64,000 bases of DNA, taken from NCBI GenBank assembly GCA_003971905.1, contig RSEE01000072.1, positions 248,001 through 312,000 on the forward strand, written 5' to 3'. A program made the position numbers and the translations under genes. The stretch's first letter is position 1, and every line of letters starts with the position of its first letter. The stretch comes from Moniliella sp. 'wahieum'. Taxonomy: Eukaryota; Basidiomycota; Moniliellomycetes; Moniliellales; Moniliellaceae. The notes under the pieces are model-generated. The model was given only the letters and a program-made list of their open reading frames with translations, made no database searches and was not told the origin of the DNA. Positions 14,503 through 26,764 of the stretch are shown in pieces.

Positions 14503-16341
14503 TCAAGTCGCCATTTGATTGGCGTTCTTCACGCTAAGGGAAGGTTTGGCCTTGGCCCTGGTCTTGGTCTTGGTCTGGTTCTGGTTCTTGGCCTTTGTGT
14601 CTTTACGGCGGCAGCCGTGCCTTGGGCTGAGCGCGCGAGGGTTTGTTGGCAGGACGAGTGGAACGAGAGAGCCGAGCACGTTTGGGCGGCGAGGGTCCAT
14701 CGGCAGTATCAGTGGCCGACGTACCCGTCGGGATGGGGGGACGGATACCAGGAGGGAAAAGAGGGCGCCATCCACCCAATTTCTTGGGATTCAGACTGAA
14801 CACGCCCCAGGGAGAATCTTCGGCTCCCGGGGGGGCAGGAGCGTAGACAAGGACCCCCGCGGCTGACGAGGTTGAACCGGTGCGCCTCAAATGCGTGGCG
14901 GTGGAATGGACCAAGCCGCAGAGCGCGCCTTGCATAGGCGCGGTAGGATGCAGGGCCGCGGCCTCGCGACGAGGGTAGGGTCGCACCTTGTCCTCCGGTA
15001 AGGCTGATTGGACCGCTTCAAACGACCGCGACAGACTCGATTCGGTAGTTGGCATCGGAAGTGGATACATGGGGCTGGAGGGGGAGGGCGCGGTCTCAAC
15101 CGAAGGTGAAGGCAGCGAGTACTTCCTACCGAGCTGCGCGGAGAAAGGCTGGTCAGTCAGATGAACCCGGTCCAGGACAGGGGTCAGTCCATTGGACCGA
15201 GTGACGGGACTGACAGGCTGGGCATAGGCAACCCCATCCCACGGTGGGGGGAGTATTTAGATCGGAAGGCGCCGTGGTAACGGGCACATTTGGGAAACGG
15301 TCCTCACCCGTAGGAGAGGCGTCACGCTTCCCCATTCGCGTTTCAGCGGGGGGCAGACCACTGAGGGGGAGAGTGATCAAAGGAAATGCCGAGTCCCGTT
15401 AGGCCAGCGATACGTGGGTACGGTGAGGCGGATTCGCCAGAGTCCATTTTGCCACCCACAGTGTAATGGGCGGTGAGGCAAAAGAGTAAGAGAAGAAGGA
15501 TACATCTGAGGCTGAATCGGTTCGTCGGGTTGGTCATCGAAAGGATAAACATCCCGGACACTTTCAAAGCGTCCTTGATTCGACACACCAATCTTGGGGG
15601 CTGCCAGCTGAGCTGGCGAAGGGTACGAATGGGCCCGACGCTGGTAGTCTCTTTGTACTGCACTTGATCCAGCCAAGTCGGACGAAGGGGGGCGTCCTCG
15701 CAGCATGCTACTCGAGCGGCCAACATGAGGTACATAGGGGGCGTGAACGAGGCTGGTGTTGATCCTGCGCGTTTTGGTGCTCTCGTTCAACAAGGCACCG
15801 AGACCAGGAAGCGGGTAGGCGTGGTGTCGCTGCGGGGCAAGTCGGTCTGGGGCGGACGGAGAGAGAAGCGGAGTGGGGGCGAGCCGGGGGCGGAGAAGGG
15901 TGAGAGAGGGAGAGGGATGAGCAGCGAGGCGGAATGAGCTAGGGGAGCGGGCGCGAGGAACGCTGGGGGAGCGCGAGCGGGAGGCAGCCGCAGTGCCGGC
16001 ACTGGCGCAGATCCTGCCGAGGCGGAGAGGTGCATCTCGGGTGCAAAAGAAGGTGAAGTAAGCATACGGCCCAGGTCCAGGCCAGGCGAGAGGCCCGCGC
16101 CAGACGGCCGAAGGAGATCCGGCGCGGCCGAGAGCTGGGAGGCGTCAAAGGAAGGTGAGCGTGTTTGCCATGGACTGGTCGGACGGGGGTGCGCAGGGAC
16201 GCGGATGGCGGCAAGGAGGCCGGGGCGGGTGCGAGCAGGTCGTCGAGGTCTGCGGGGGCGGGAGGCGCACGGGCGTGGCGTGGGACGCGTCGGGGTGGGG
16301 GCGGAGGGCGGGGATTGGATGCGGGGGGGCGAGGCCGGCAT
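14503..16341 (-). CDS. Large low-complexity hypothetical protein
   Basis: I do not recognise this gene. Candidate start MPASPPRIQSPPSA at 16341. Coding-like sequence runs through several frames: SFDASQLSAAPDLLRPSG and GLSPGLDLGRMLTSPSFAPE (about 16040-16160), a basic stretch LNESTKTRRINTSLVHAPYV (about 15790), RFESVRDVYPFDD (about 15550), LPEDKVRPYPRREAAALHP, then VFSLNPKKLGGWRPLFPPGI (about 14790), a PPKRARLSR nuclear-localisation-like motif and a very Lys-rich C-terminus ending before the TGA at 14503-14505. It is Pro/Ser/Ala-rich and probably disordered, with short conserved-looking islands, as in fungal nuclear scaffold or regulatory proteins. No catalytic motif is visible. The start and the number of introns versus frame errors are uncertain. 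Confidence 0.5.
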
Positions 16342-17116
16342 GGGCGGTGGTGGAGAGGCGGGGCGGAGATAAAGAACGTGGGGGCGCAGGGAGAGAGGGG
16401 CTGGGGAGGGGGGGTGGGGTGGAGGGGGGGCGTGGACGGAGGTGGGGTGGTGGTCGGGTGCGCTGGCGGTGCGAAGAGACACTGAGTCCGCCGACTGAGA
16501 AGTGGCGGGTGAGCGCGACGCGTGACCCCCCAAAGAGGCAAGCGCAGCCCAGCAAGTAATAGTACTAGTAGCGCACAACCGCAAGCAAGCCAAGGCAGCC
16601 GCGCACACTGCTCTTGCTGCGCCGCCGTCGCTGCCACCATGGCGGTGGTGCACGGTGGTGGCGATCATGCCGCACGGCGCCAGTGTGACCAGCGCACCGC
16701 TTTGGCGCCAGCGGGATGGGCGTGCCATGTGACAGGTGACGTGTGAGTGGTGGCGCGTGATGCGACAGCGCAGGGGGCATGGCAGCAGTGTGCCGTCTTG
16801 TGGAGCTGCCGGCGCAGGCGGCGCGCCGGCCCACGCCCACGGTCCCGCACTGCGCCCGTATGCACCCTGGCCTCGCTGGTACGAGCAGGGCAGGGGGCCA
16901 CTAGCATGTGTCCTGCTGGCATGGTACTGCCCCCGTGCCCGGCCACGGGGGGTGGCCTCCAGTGGTGGTTGATTCGGATTCCATGCTGTGGGGGGTCCAC
17001 TATCCTCTGAGAGCACCACACAGTCGATGCCCATCAAAACAAAGGATGCGGATATGCAGACAGGATAAATATCGAGCGAGTGGTGCTCAAAAGGCACCAC
17101 GGTATAATCCCTCCTT
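16342..17116. other. Intergenic region
   Basis: Between two minus-strand genes. GC-rich, with a GTGAC-rich spot near 16731-16745. Long open frames exist on both strands but are composition-driven and share no motif. It should contain the promoter of the 14.5-16.3 kb gene. Confidence 0.5.
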
Positions 17117-19785
17117 TCAGTCTCCCACGCTTCGCTGGATGCAGCACGACGCGTTGGCTTCCTTTTCCCCCCGCCTCATCAATATCTCCTGCCGCCTTGG
17201 CCTGGTACGACAAGCTGAATTCGTACTCAATGCCTTTTCATGGCCCGTGCGCCACGCCAACCGGCGGTTGATGCTCCGCTCCAGCATGTCGGCCGGCCAA
17301 GGGTATAGCACGTGTAGATCGGGTGTGGGACTATCACACCCTTGAGTGGCCGGGGGGGAATGAAAGTATTGAACCAAACGGGCACCGGTTCCGCTGTGCG
17401 TGCCCAGGCCGTGCCATGAACGCGTCTTCCTCCTGCTCTTCTTTTCTGAGCCCCCGGATAGAACAAAAGGAGGCCAGCGAAAAGAGTGAGAGGTGAGAAT
17501 GCAGGACCACCGTAGTGGGCCACGCTCGCAATGAACGCTCTTTTTTGCCTCGTTCTCGATCGTGTTCATGGCGCGCAGCAGCTTATGAGACAAGCGCACA
17601 TTGGCCCCACCGAGCCGCGTCGCGGGGTCCGTGTACCCAGCGGGTACCCAACACATCCGAATCCCATTGCCATACGCTCCATAACAGGTCAAAAATGGGC
17701 ATAGTAGGGAGATCAGATCGGCTTGCTTGTTGCGTCCGCTGTGGTGCTCAGATCCATTTCGCTCGGCGGGGGTCGGATCAACGGAACGACGGACCGCATT
17801 CAACAAGGGACGCCACCACCGGCTCTCGGAATCGGATGAGTTGGCCACCACCCCTGCTTGGCCCGGTACAGCCCCAAATCCAACGATTGATCAGGCGCAT
17901 ACGCTTCCATCGACGCGAGAATGCGATGGTAGTTGTCTGTCGACCGACCGTCCATCTCCATGTTCCACACATCCTTTACTGCTCTTGGTCCAACGCCCAT
18001 TTCTGTAATGGCTGGTAACAGTTGCGGTACGAGTACATCAGGTCCGACTGCATTGGCATATATGGATCCCACCCGCCCGTACCTCTGCACCGGGGTCGAA
18101 GCGTCCTGAATCCAGTGGATGCAAAGCCGTCGGGGTGTACAAAAGGTGCACATTATGGGCACGCTCCATAAATCGACCAACCCCCAAAACTCGATGGGCA
18201 CCGTCCGACGCAGAAGCTCGAACTGTGCCATCTGCCACAACCAGACGCTCGTACTGTGGGGTCAGGTAGTTCGAGCAACAAACGTGCATCCTTCCGAATG
18301 CATGACACAGCCTCATCCCCTTTTCCTTGGCCGAAAGCGGGTCATAAGCCAGGCCTCCTTCTGCAATTAAAAGGAGTGCATGCATTGGGAATGACGTCTT
18401 CGCGTTAAACCATAGAAGGAGGGAGATTGATACGATATTGGCCCACTCCATCGCCGCAGCCTGCCATCGTATACGTGCCCAACCAAACCCCTCATATACT
18501 CGCAACACGACCGCAACCCGCTCAACTGGAGACCGACGCGAGGGCATAGGCCCAGCCCCGGACCCTGCACTCTCAACGTGATTAAGATAGGACACCAGAG
18601 TCGGCGAAGGTACGCGAGCTTTGACAAACTCTTCGCATTCGGTCAGTACCTTGGCCCAGTCGGGATACGGGAAGGGGCCACACTGTTCGTCCCGCCGGTT
18701 TTGCCGATACAAACGCTGAATCAAGATTTGTTCTCAGACCGCCTCCTCCATCTCCTGTTGTGGCGGGCGACGGAGATCGTGCACAGGACCGTGCCCATAC
18801 TTGTGTTTCAACTGTGCAGCGGATCTAGCACCATCGCCTGCACGAGGGTAGCGGTACTGGATGTCGACCTGTTGATCGGTAAATGCGGCATAACGCACCT
18901 CATACGTGATGTACTGGCCCTCCAACCCCAAAGCAGAATACTTGTCAATCGCAACAGGTAGGTGGGAGGAAGGGTGGCCCAACCTGCCAAGGGGGTCGGG
19001 GGAAAAGGCGTGCCTGACGGTCCGGGACATGACGCGAGCCAGTCAGGCAGGTGATGCTCTGAATTGCTCCCACCCTCTCCACTGCTCGTGCCAGTGGGAA
19101 AAGAGAAGCTGGCATCTGCTACCAAAGTCGAGGTAGGATCAATGCACGTCCACATAAGCTGACGATACCATGTAAAAAGCTTCCCCTTATAGCCCAGCAC
19201 GCACAACCATCTGCCCAACACACCCAGCAGTAGCAAGGGCAGGAAACAGCCAAGTAAGCGAACGTGTCGCGTGGCTACATGTTGCTGAACGGTATTAATT
19301 ATGGCGCTCCACGTCCCACCTGGTTCAGCAGTCGGTGTCCCAGGAAGCGCTGGCCACCACCGAGAGGGCAGTAGGGACGCAGGTGAGCGCGTCAGTGGGC
19401 AGGTATGAAAATGGGGGAGGGGAGGATATCAAAGGAACGAGGACCTCCCCTCTCCTCTTCTTCCCCAATCCCGTATATTTTGTCCCACCTCTTCGGAGTG
19501 CGGGGTTGTAAACCGGGAGATGGGGGGTCGGTAGTCATTGGATCCTCCAAGTCCATGTCACTGTGGCCGCTGTCGAACGTTGAAGAACACGGATCGGAGT
19601 GTGGGGTTGGATGACGGAGGCCGGGAGCTGCTGATGCTGGGAGACGGTTGGCTGGGCAGTTCGCGGTGGAGCGGATGGGGGACGGGGCGGGGGCGGAGGG
19701 ATGGCTGATCGTCTGCGGACGTGGAGACGGAAAGAAGGTGGGCACGACAGACCGGGCGGGAGGTGCAATCGATATCCATATCCAA
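17117..19785 (-). CDS. Hypothetical integral membrane protein
   Basis: Not recognised. Candidate start MDMDIDCTSRPVCRAH at 19785; the N-terminal region is Ser/Pro-rich and continues in the next frame as DSGHSDMDLEDPMTTD and TPKRWDKIYGIGEEEE. A hydrophobic segment LLLLGVLGRWLCVLGYKGKL lies near 19235. The ordered part follows: EGQYITYEVRYAAFTDQQVD (about 18900), CGPFPYPDWAKVLTECEEF, a second hydrophobic segment WANIVSISLLLWF (about 18445), CSNYLTPQYERLVVADG, RAHNVHLLYTPTALHPLD, then DNYHRILASMEAYAPDQSLD (about 17910). A third hydrophobic segment AFSPLTLFAGLLLFYPG is at about 17490 in another frame. The last frame ends before the stop at 17117-17119. The evenness of motif-like sequence across frames argues for a real gene with several frame errors. 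Membrane topology and function are open. Confidence 0.5.
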
Positions 19786-20959
19786 CGCGGGAGCGAGTGT
19801 GGGAGCAGCCTAAGAGAGCCGCTCCAAAAATATACGCGTGCCGAACGTACGCAACCGTCAGCGTCACGCGTCAACTGGCCCACCCATTTACCCCCGAGCA
19901 GCCACGACTCCCGCTCGCCGGAACAGCACACTCTCTACTCTCGAGTCTCTGCGTCACTCTAGTCGCTAGTCGCTAGTCACTAGTCACTAGTCACTAGTCA
20001 CTAGTTACTGGCACTTGTTACACGATGCACGATGGATGACACGTGCGCGTGACATGTGACATGCCAGGCTGTTCGCATGTTCCACTCGTCACGCGTCACA
20101 GTCATGCACCATGCGTCGGCGCGTCTGCGTTCAACACGTTCAACGCGCCAACGTTGAACCACACACTATGCTGTAGACGAGTAGGTGACAGCGGCGCATG
20201 ATTACAGTACCTCAACATGTGTGCTGCAACAGGCTGCGGCGTCTCCTCACAATTCAAACCAATGGAAACCCCTCTTGACTATAGTGATTGCACGCACGTT
20301 GGTCCGCGCATATCAGTCGTCGCGCATATAGCGTCGCGCATATAGCTTCCCAACAGAATCTTCTGCGCAAACAATATGGGAGAACGCCAATAAGCGGAAG
20401 TTGAACGACTGCGGTTCGGATCCGAGTTCGCCCTGGACAGCGCAAACCACCAGCCCCATCACTAGTCCTCACATCCATGCGACAATAGTCGCCTCTTGTC
20501 CAATGAGTCGGTAGCCACCGCGTGTGGCCTCCCACTTCAGAGTATCCTCTTCCTTGCGACGATAGCTGCCCCATTCACGTCTACCACATTCCGTTCTAGG
20601 TTGCCCGTGCGGCAACTGCCCCCGCTGTTCTCCCCTGTCCCCCTTTCTTCCTCTATCGAGTTTTCTTCTTAGTTCCTGTCTGTAAGCAAAAGTTCGCAGG
20701 TTTCCCCCACATAGACAAAGGGGAAACATGGTCTAGAACAATTCAGAAGGTCCAGCCAACCTGTTGGTGACTGTATGTGACCACGTGGGTCTGATCCCGG
20801 CACTGTTATTGTTCCGTTGCATTTCTCTCTTCTTCTCCCGAATGGATACGAATCTCTTTTGCGCTCTCGCGGTCCTGTTCACACCGCCGTTTTCTCTCGA
20901 CAGTACGGCATGCTCATTGGAGGCCGAGGCGTTAAACATGCAGTATTGGAGAAAGCATA
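19786..20959. other. Repeat-rich intergenic region
   Basis: No gene seen. Holds a 7-copy heptamer array (19961-20009), GTGAC/GTCAC words at 20040-20110, and a 14-bp direct repeat containing GCGCATATAG at about 20326-20346. The last few hundred bases are less GC-rich and lead into the tRNA-Arg gene. Confidence 0.6.
19961..20009. repeat. AGTCACT heptamer, 7 copies
   Basis: Seven tandem 7-bp units: two AGTCGCT, four AGTCACT and a final AGTTACT. Intergenic, upstream of the membrane-protein gene. Confidence 0.92.
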
Positions 20960-21042
20960 GGACGGCTGGCGCAATGGTAGCGCGTCTGACTACGATTTAT
21001 TGTGTAATCAGGAGGTTGCAGGTTCGACCCCTGCGTCGTTCG
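20960..21042 (+). tRNA. tRNA-Arg (anticodon ACG) with 11-nt intron
   Basis: Acceptor GGACGGC pairs with GTCGTTC (two G-U pairs), discriminator G at 21042. D stem GCGC/GCGC, anticodon stem TCTGA/TCAGG, T arm GCAGG-TTCGACC-CCTGC. Without an intron the anticodon loop would be 18 nt; removing 20996-21006 gives CTACGAA with anticodon ACG (20992-20994), intron at the canonical 37/38 position. B box GGTTCGACCCC at 21021-21031. Confidence 0.93.
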
Positions 21043-21633
21043 ACCCGACAGGGCGTCCTTCTTTTTGAACGAGTAACGATTGTATTTCTCGAGTTCTCCG
21101 GCTTATATGTAAGTCCGGCATACGTTAGATGGCGAAGAAACACTCTGTCATAGGTTGGCTGATCTCACTCACCCCATTTCTAGTTTCTTCGTCTCGAGCG
21201 TCTCGCTCCTTCCCAGTTTCTCCCACTCCGCGCCATATCCTCTGCTCTCGCTTCTTCCCCCGAGCGAATGCTACACCCCTTGGTCTAGTCCCGATTCTGG
21301 TCTCCCTCTCGCCTTAGCCCCGACTGTGACACACTCTGCCTTCGGGGTTCACATTATACTCTCTTCACTTGCGTTGTTATGTTCCCTTCTGTTCCATGTT
21401 GGCTAGGGTGATGCTAATATGGTGCTCACAGCAGGGTGAGCGGAAGTAGGATTCCGTAAAAGGTGCTTAAGAGTGCCTTGAGGGGGCTGGTGCATAGGCC
21501 GAAGCACAGGAGACGAGGAACAAAAAAATCTAATGTCCAAAAACGGGTGCATGCACACCGTGGCAGCGAGGTGGGAGGGGGAACAAAAAGACAAAGGAAA
21601 ACGTCAGGACGCAGGGAGGAGATTATCCATCGA
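21043..21633. other. Intergenic region
   Basis: Between tRNA-Arg and the hydrolase gene. Pyrimidine-rich, with no motif-bearing open frame. Contains the 3' flank of the minus-strand hydrolase. Confidence 0.6.
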
Positions 21634-23212
21634 TTAGAGCAGGGTCGCCGTCGTCGCGAGGGAGACGAGCGCCAGGACGGGAAGGAAAATAGTAGTAGCA
21701 AGAGAGGCGACGCCACTGTGTTGAGCCGAGCTACCCTGGCCAGCTGCAGAGCTGCCCGAGGAGGGGGAGGCCGAGTGCGTGTGCGAGTGCGAGCCTGAAG
21801 CCGAGGCCGAGCTCGAGCTCGAGCCGGGGCTGGATCCGGTAGGTACAGGGATGGTGTTGTTCAAGCCGTCGGAGAAGAGGCGGACAAGGGAAGGGATGGC
21901 AGCAAGCATGCGCTCATCTTGGTGACTCGTGTTAGGCATAAAGTCCCAGTCCACGCTGGGTTCGCAGCTTGCGGGAGACCACCCAAGGCCTTCTGCAAGT
22001 TCTGCGCACGCTGCAAGTGGGTACTGCCCTCGGTTTGAGCCGAGCAGGAGGTATCACCGGGGCCATTGTCGAGCAGGCCCGCGTTGTAATGGATGGTACG
22101 GTTAAGGTAGGTGGTGAGGGTAGCATTGTGGTCAAAAGTCTTGTTGGCATAGGCCGGGACTCCCGCAGATAGACCGTAGGGCCAGTTGTCGAAGCTTGAC
22201 GAGCAGGTGGCTGCGGCCGGAACAGGGTGGGAGGAGGAAGGCCAAACATAAGCACCGCAGTTGCCGGTCCAGTACGACAAATAGGGGTCCTCCGACGCGT
22301 TGTTCTTGCGCAGCATGGCATACCGTTGAGTAAACGACCCACCCAGCGAGTGACCCGCCACGATCACGCTGCCCAGCTGAGGGTAGGTGGTCTTGTCAAA
22401 GAAGAGCTGATCAGGTCGTCCATCGCCTTGAACGAGCTGACGGTCGTCGTGCCAGGTCCAAGCACGTACGCCCTCGGACCACGCCCCGCCCGAGGGGAAG
22501 TAGAGATCGTTCGCCAGCGCTGCACCGGCAGTTTTGTCGTCCGCATTCAACCATGCCGGCCCCACCACCAACACGTCTTGCAGTGACACACCCATTGACG
22601 AGTTGCTTGCCGCACACACCAGTGCGTTGCGGACCAAGTTGGTGTATTTCCAGCTGTCCCGCGGCTGGCCAGGCTGAATGACAATCTATGCACACAGGCG
22701 ATACCAGAGTTGGTTAGCAAGCTGGACGCAATGCCACAGTATGGAAAAGAGAAGAGGGGAAGAGAAGAGAGAGCGGACATACCACGCGCTTACCTTGGTG
22801 TAGTCCTTGCGCTCGGCATAGTAGGGCAGGACAGCGTTGGTACCCGGTCAACGACCACATCGCGCTTAAGGTCAAAGTTGACCAAGTTGGGCAACGAGGT
22901 CCAGCCGGACTGGAATGAGCCACCGACATTGGCGTCGCCAATAAAGATCGTCGGGCACCAGCTCACCTGGGAGTTGTCGTCGGCGCCATCCTGGCTGGGG
23001 TTGACCACCACATATTGGCCCGAGGCGTCGGTGGACCAGGTGCCGGGGGCAACGGAGCCGTTGGTGTAGCCCGTGGCGAGGTAGGACTGGACGTCGAGGA
23101 TGTTGTCGGTATTGTTGGTGGCGCCTGCGGCGGGGGCCTGGCGCGGAAGCGCTGCGGCCTCAGCGCCAGGGCGGCCAGGAGAAGGAGGGACAGTCTGGGC
23201 CAGCATGGTCAT
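21634..23212 (-). CDS. Secreted, probably GPI-anchored alpha/beta hydrolase
   Basis: Start ATG at 23212 (MTMLAQ). The following hydrophobic core RLSLLLLAALAL is seen only one frame over, so the signal peptide is intact apart from a frame error. The mature part has DNILDVQSYLATGYTNGS, then a 108-nt intron at 22686-22793 (GTAAGC...CATAG), then IVIQPGQPRDSWKY, VLVVGPAWLNADD and the nucleophile elbow GHSLGGSFTQRYA (Ser nucleophile, about 22350). SHQDERM near 21925 could supply the catalytic His. Several N-glycosylation sequons occur. The last 70 residues are a Ser/Gly linker followed by a hydrophobic tail FLPVLALVSLATTATLL at the stop, typical of a GPI-anchor signal. The family is a fungal alpha/beta hydrolase; the substrate is unknown. 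Frame changes near 22840 and 21950. Confidence 0.75.
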
Positions 23213-24970
23213 ACGGCGGCCGGAGGCTGCAGGGCAGAGGGGGCGGAAGCAACGAGAGTGGGGGTGGTGGTAGAGAAGGGGGGGGCGCAAGGCCGGAAGG
23301 GCAGCTGCCAAGGGCGACTGCTTTTGAGCGTGGGAGCGCGCGAGCGGGGACGATGCGCAGGCTGCTGGGATGCGTGGACGGGCGGAGGCATCTGGGCGTT
23401 CTGGCCTCTGGGCAGGTGCCGGGCTGGGCCGGGCGAGCTGCAGGCTGGGGGCGCGTGGCAGGGGGGCAGTGTGTGTGCCTGCTGAGGCGTTGATCTACCG
23501 GCTGCATCTGCGTCGTGCTGGCCAAGGCTGGCGCCATGCCCCCCCGGGTGGCGCCCCATGCCAGCCACCGGCCAGCGTGCGCCAGCGTGCGTCATGCGCC
23601 TGCCCTCCCCTCGCGCCTGCGCAGTTGGCTGCCGGCCTGCCGTCTGCGGCGAGCCAGCGAAGCCCGAGCAGGCGAAGGTAGCGAGCAGCTCTTGCGCACC
23701 ACTGCCCCCCTGCCCTGCTCTGGCTGCAGTCGCGCTCGGTCACCGGTGGCCACCCGCATGCAAGTGACCAGTGGCTAGTGACGAACTAGTGGCTTCTGAT
23801 GCAAGTGACGCGTGACAGACACGTGACAGCCTCCTGCAATGCAGTCCCATCCGGTGTGAGTGATATACGCTACATCACATGTGACGTGTGACGACGGGGC
23901 CATTGAAGTCGGGGGGTGGCTGGTGGCTGGCGCTGCAGCGAGTAGCCACGTAGTCTGGCTGCCGTTGCTGCGCTGCGCTGCCACCCACTGGAGAGACCCG
24001 AGTTGTGTGCCTAGGTGTGCTTGTGGTAGATGTTTCCTCTGCCGACCCCAACCCTCCTCCCCTCAACGTCTCAACACCAACACGCAGAAAAGACTCTAAA
24101 AATCCGTGTTGCAGCACTTCCCTTTGCAACCGCACCCGGGGCTCGCCTCACCTGTTCCCTAATGCCTCCCTCAACGGCGTCCTCGTTGGTTCAGCGCTCC
24201 GATGAGGTGTTTGCCCCCGACCATATGTTCGTCCCAAAGTCTGGTACAAGGATGAACCTTCTCCTCATTGCGGGGGCTGGATATACGACATTAAAGTGCG
24301 CCGTCTCCGTTGACCAGCGACCCAACAGGGAGCGCTCAAAACCGCGCAACTCCCTAATGTAAGGGCAACCCATTTCCTGGTGCCGGTCGACCTCTGGCGC
24401 CTCCATAGTCCCACCAGTGAGGAGGAGATGGTTGTTTACCTTGGCCGCGTCTTCCAGTGACGCATGACGAGCACCTCGACTTCGCTCTAAAAGAGAATGC
24501 CTCCGGGAACGGTCTATGACTGCCATCAGAAGTGCAACCGCAGCTACACCCATTGTGAACAACAGTCCCTATCCATACTGTGGCTGCTGGGCCAGCTACT
24601 CATGGCAAGTATGACACCCGAGGGTTCAACCTGTCCAAGAGAGCAATGCGATACTGATGGAATCCTAGGGCAAGAATTCATCTGACGAAAAGAGGAAAGT
24701 ATACAGTGGAGGAGAAGGCACTTGGACAGAAAAGGAGGTAGGGAGGGTCATGCGTCGTGCGGTGGCCGGGGCCGGCGCGCCTTTTGGGGAAGGCAGAACA
24801 TGCCTTCCACGTGAGTCACGCCAAGGACGCGCATCAAAGGAAACGGAAAAGACAGCCGCTCTTCAAAGAAGAGGTCCTGAGCGAACACGGCCTGACCGCT
24901 GGGCCTCAACAGATGTTCCCTGTCTCTGGGTGTAGGGCGATGGAGGCGGATGCACTGAGGTGAGACCAAC
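23213..24970. other. Intergenic region with one unresolved small ORF
   Basis: 23213-23740 is GC-rich promoter DNA. 23740-23900 is dense in GTGAC/GTCAC words including GTGACGCGTGAC. At 24163-24362 the plus strand encodes MPPSTASSLVQRSDEVFAP... to a stop. The opposite strand, 24191-24562, encodes a 123-residue frame starting with a short hydrophobic helix (MGVAAVALLMAVIDRSRR). I cannot decide which, if either, is real. Confidence 0.4.
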
Positions 24971-25418
24971 TTAGAGGTCATCCAGGTCCTCATCATCATC
25001 TTCCTCCTCATCCTCATCGGATACTTCGCCGAACTCAATGTCAGAGCCACCGCCCACCTCCTCGCCCTCGTTCTCGTTGATCTTGGCCGTCTCGGGAAGC
25101 TGACCGTACTTCTTCAGTTCCCGCGCCTCGTCTGGGGTGTACTTCTGTAGCACGTCGCACTTCGAATCTTGGAAGTCGCGGAGCGAGACAAGGAGAATGT
25201 CCTGGAGCACAATGAACACGCGTCGACGCAGCTTGCCACGAATCAGCGCCAACCGCTTCTCGCCGTCAAAGCATTGCACTTCGAGGCGGCCGTTGCCCAA
25301 AATTTGTTTACCTGAGCGTACTCTTGGCCCTCTTCTTTGAAAACAAGTTCACGCTTCATGTTGCTTGGCCTTTCCCGCGGCGGCGGTTCTTGCCACCTTT
25401 TCCTTTTGCTTTGGGCAT
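24971..25418 (-). CDS. TIF11: Translation initiation factor eIF1A
   Basis: Binds the 40S A site, promotes scanning and start-codon selection together with eIF1. Start [16 protein letters not shown] at 25418 is the canonical family N-terminus. It continues [17 protein letters not shown], then, after a frame change, [37 protein letters not shown] (OB fold) and [18 protein letters not shown] [15 protein letters not shown]. The acidic tail ends EDLDDL before TAA at 24971-24973, as in known eIF1A. Two frame breaks: one near 25370 (after RRRGK) and one near 25300, where a run of three A before TTTT needs a fourth A to restore [11 protein letters not shown]. There is no splice site, so this is a clear single-base loss. 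Length about 145 residues, normal for the family. Confidence 0.95.
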
Positions 25419-26606
25419 GGTGCTGGTGGTTGGTGGAGGAGAGCGGGGGCGGAAATGCGCCGATGACGCGGACGACGATGGACGGAAATTTTTTCAAGCG
25501 GAAGCGCTGGACCAGGAGGTCGGGCGGAATTGTAGTCTCCAAATAGAGCGGATTGGTGGGCTGCCCACGTCATCAAGCTATCACCGGTCAGTGGTCACAC
25601 AAACTTACAAAGGAGGACATGACACCGGCAAAATTCCGCTCTATACACGCGTACACCTCCATCTGACTCATCCGTTCGTTAGCATGCTTCCTCAGCGCCT
25701 CAGCGTCCCTTGAGCTTCAAGCTCGGCCTGACCGGCTGATCTTGAAGTTAAGCTTGAAGTCAAGCTTGCCCTCAGGGCCTTAGGTCCTAGGTCCTAGGCC
25801 TCAACCAGTCAGCGAGCTAAGGTTGAAGCTTGAAGCTGAAGCTGCAAGCTCTTCAAGGTTCCGCTGAACGTTCAAGTTCCAAATTTCAAACTTCAACCTA
25901 GCTTTAAGAGCTAGCTCCAAGCTCAAGCTTCCAGCTTCCAGTGACAAGTGGGGGAGTGGCAGTGATTGTGTGGCTCTGTGTGGCACCTGAAAGCGTGAGT
26001 AGGGCAGAGTGAGCGTGTGCGGCTGGGCCTCACGCTGAACTACGGAAGGCTAGAACCGGGGGAGTCATTAATCATTGGGCCAGGCGCCTGTCTCATACTT
26101 GCCTCCCTGCGGCAGGCGAGTGTTGGATGTGTTGAACTCGCGCACAGATCGAAAAAAGAAAGCAGTCCCCCAAAGTGACGCGTGACCGGCGTGACCCGTG
26201 CAGCTTAAGCTGGGCGCTGGCTCGAGTTGCTGGTTACCCTTAGGCCTTTTATTCCTGCCGTCCTTGTATGGCAGGGACACAGGCCACGGGGCTGGGCGAT
26301 GGAGGACATCCAGGCTCATGGGGAGCTAGTTGCCGCCCGACTGGGAATATCCCCAGCCGGCCTGGGCCTGGATCTGGGCCTGCGCGAGCGCTGAGTACTG
26401 ATTAATTATTGAGGAACTCCGGCGCCTGAGGGTCTGGGCCATTTTACTCGAATGAAATTCTGAAGTCGAACTCCCAAACTCTTGCATCGGCCATTGTGCA
26501 TTGCTCGATTGCCCCCGGTCTGACCGTGAACACGGAGTCAAGCTTCAAGCTTCAATCAAGCTTCAAGTCAAGTGAAGCGTCTCCTCAACAGTTGTCAGGT
26601 AATCGC

Positions 26607-26627
26607 GTGACGCGTGACGCGTGACGC
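26607..26627. repeat. GTGACGC heptamer, 3 copies
   Basis: Three exact tandem 7-bp units; each junction creates ACGCGT. Confidence 0.88.
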
Positions 26628-26738
26628 CCCTATTGTCACATGTCAGTGCTCCACCTGCATGAGCAGTTTTCCTCCCGGGCCCAAATGAAACGTTTTGTCG
26701 CCCTCTAGCAGCTAGTGGCGCCCGAGTCGAGTCCTAGT

Positions 26739-26764
26739 CAAGCTTCAAGCTTCAAGCTTCAAGC
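26739..26764. repeat. CAAGCTT heptamer, 3.7 copies
   Basis: Tandem 7-bp units with palindromic AAGCTT core, inside the repeat-rich gap. Confidence 0.88.

Noticed and set aside
15787..17100. 437-residue minus-strand open frame starting at 17100
   Set aside because: Its first half is composition-driven and crosses promoter DNA. Only the part from about 16341 onward links to the downstream coding-like sequence.
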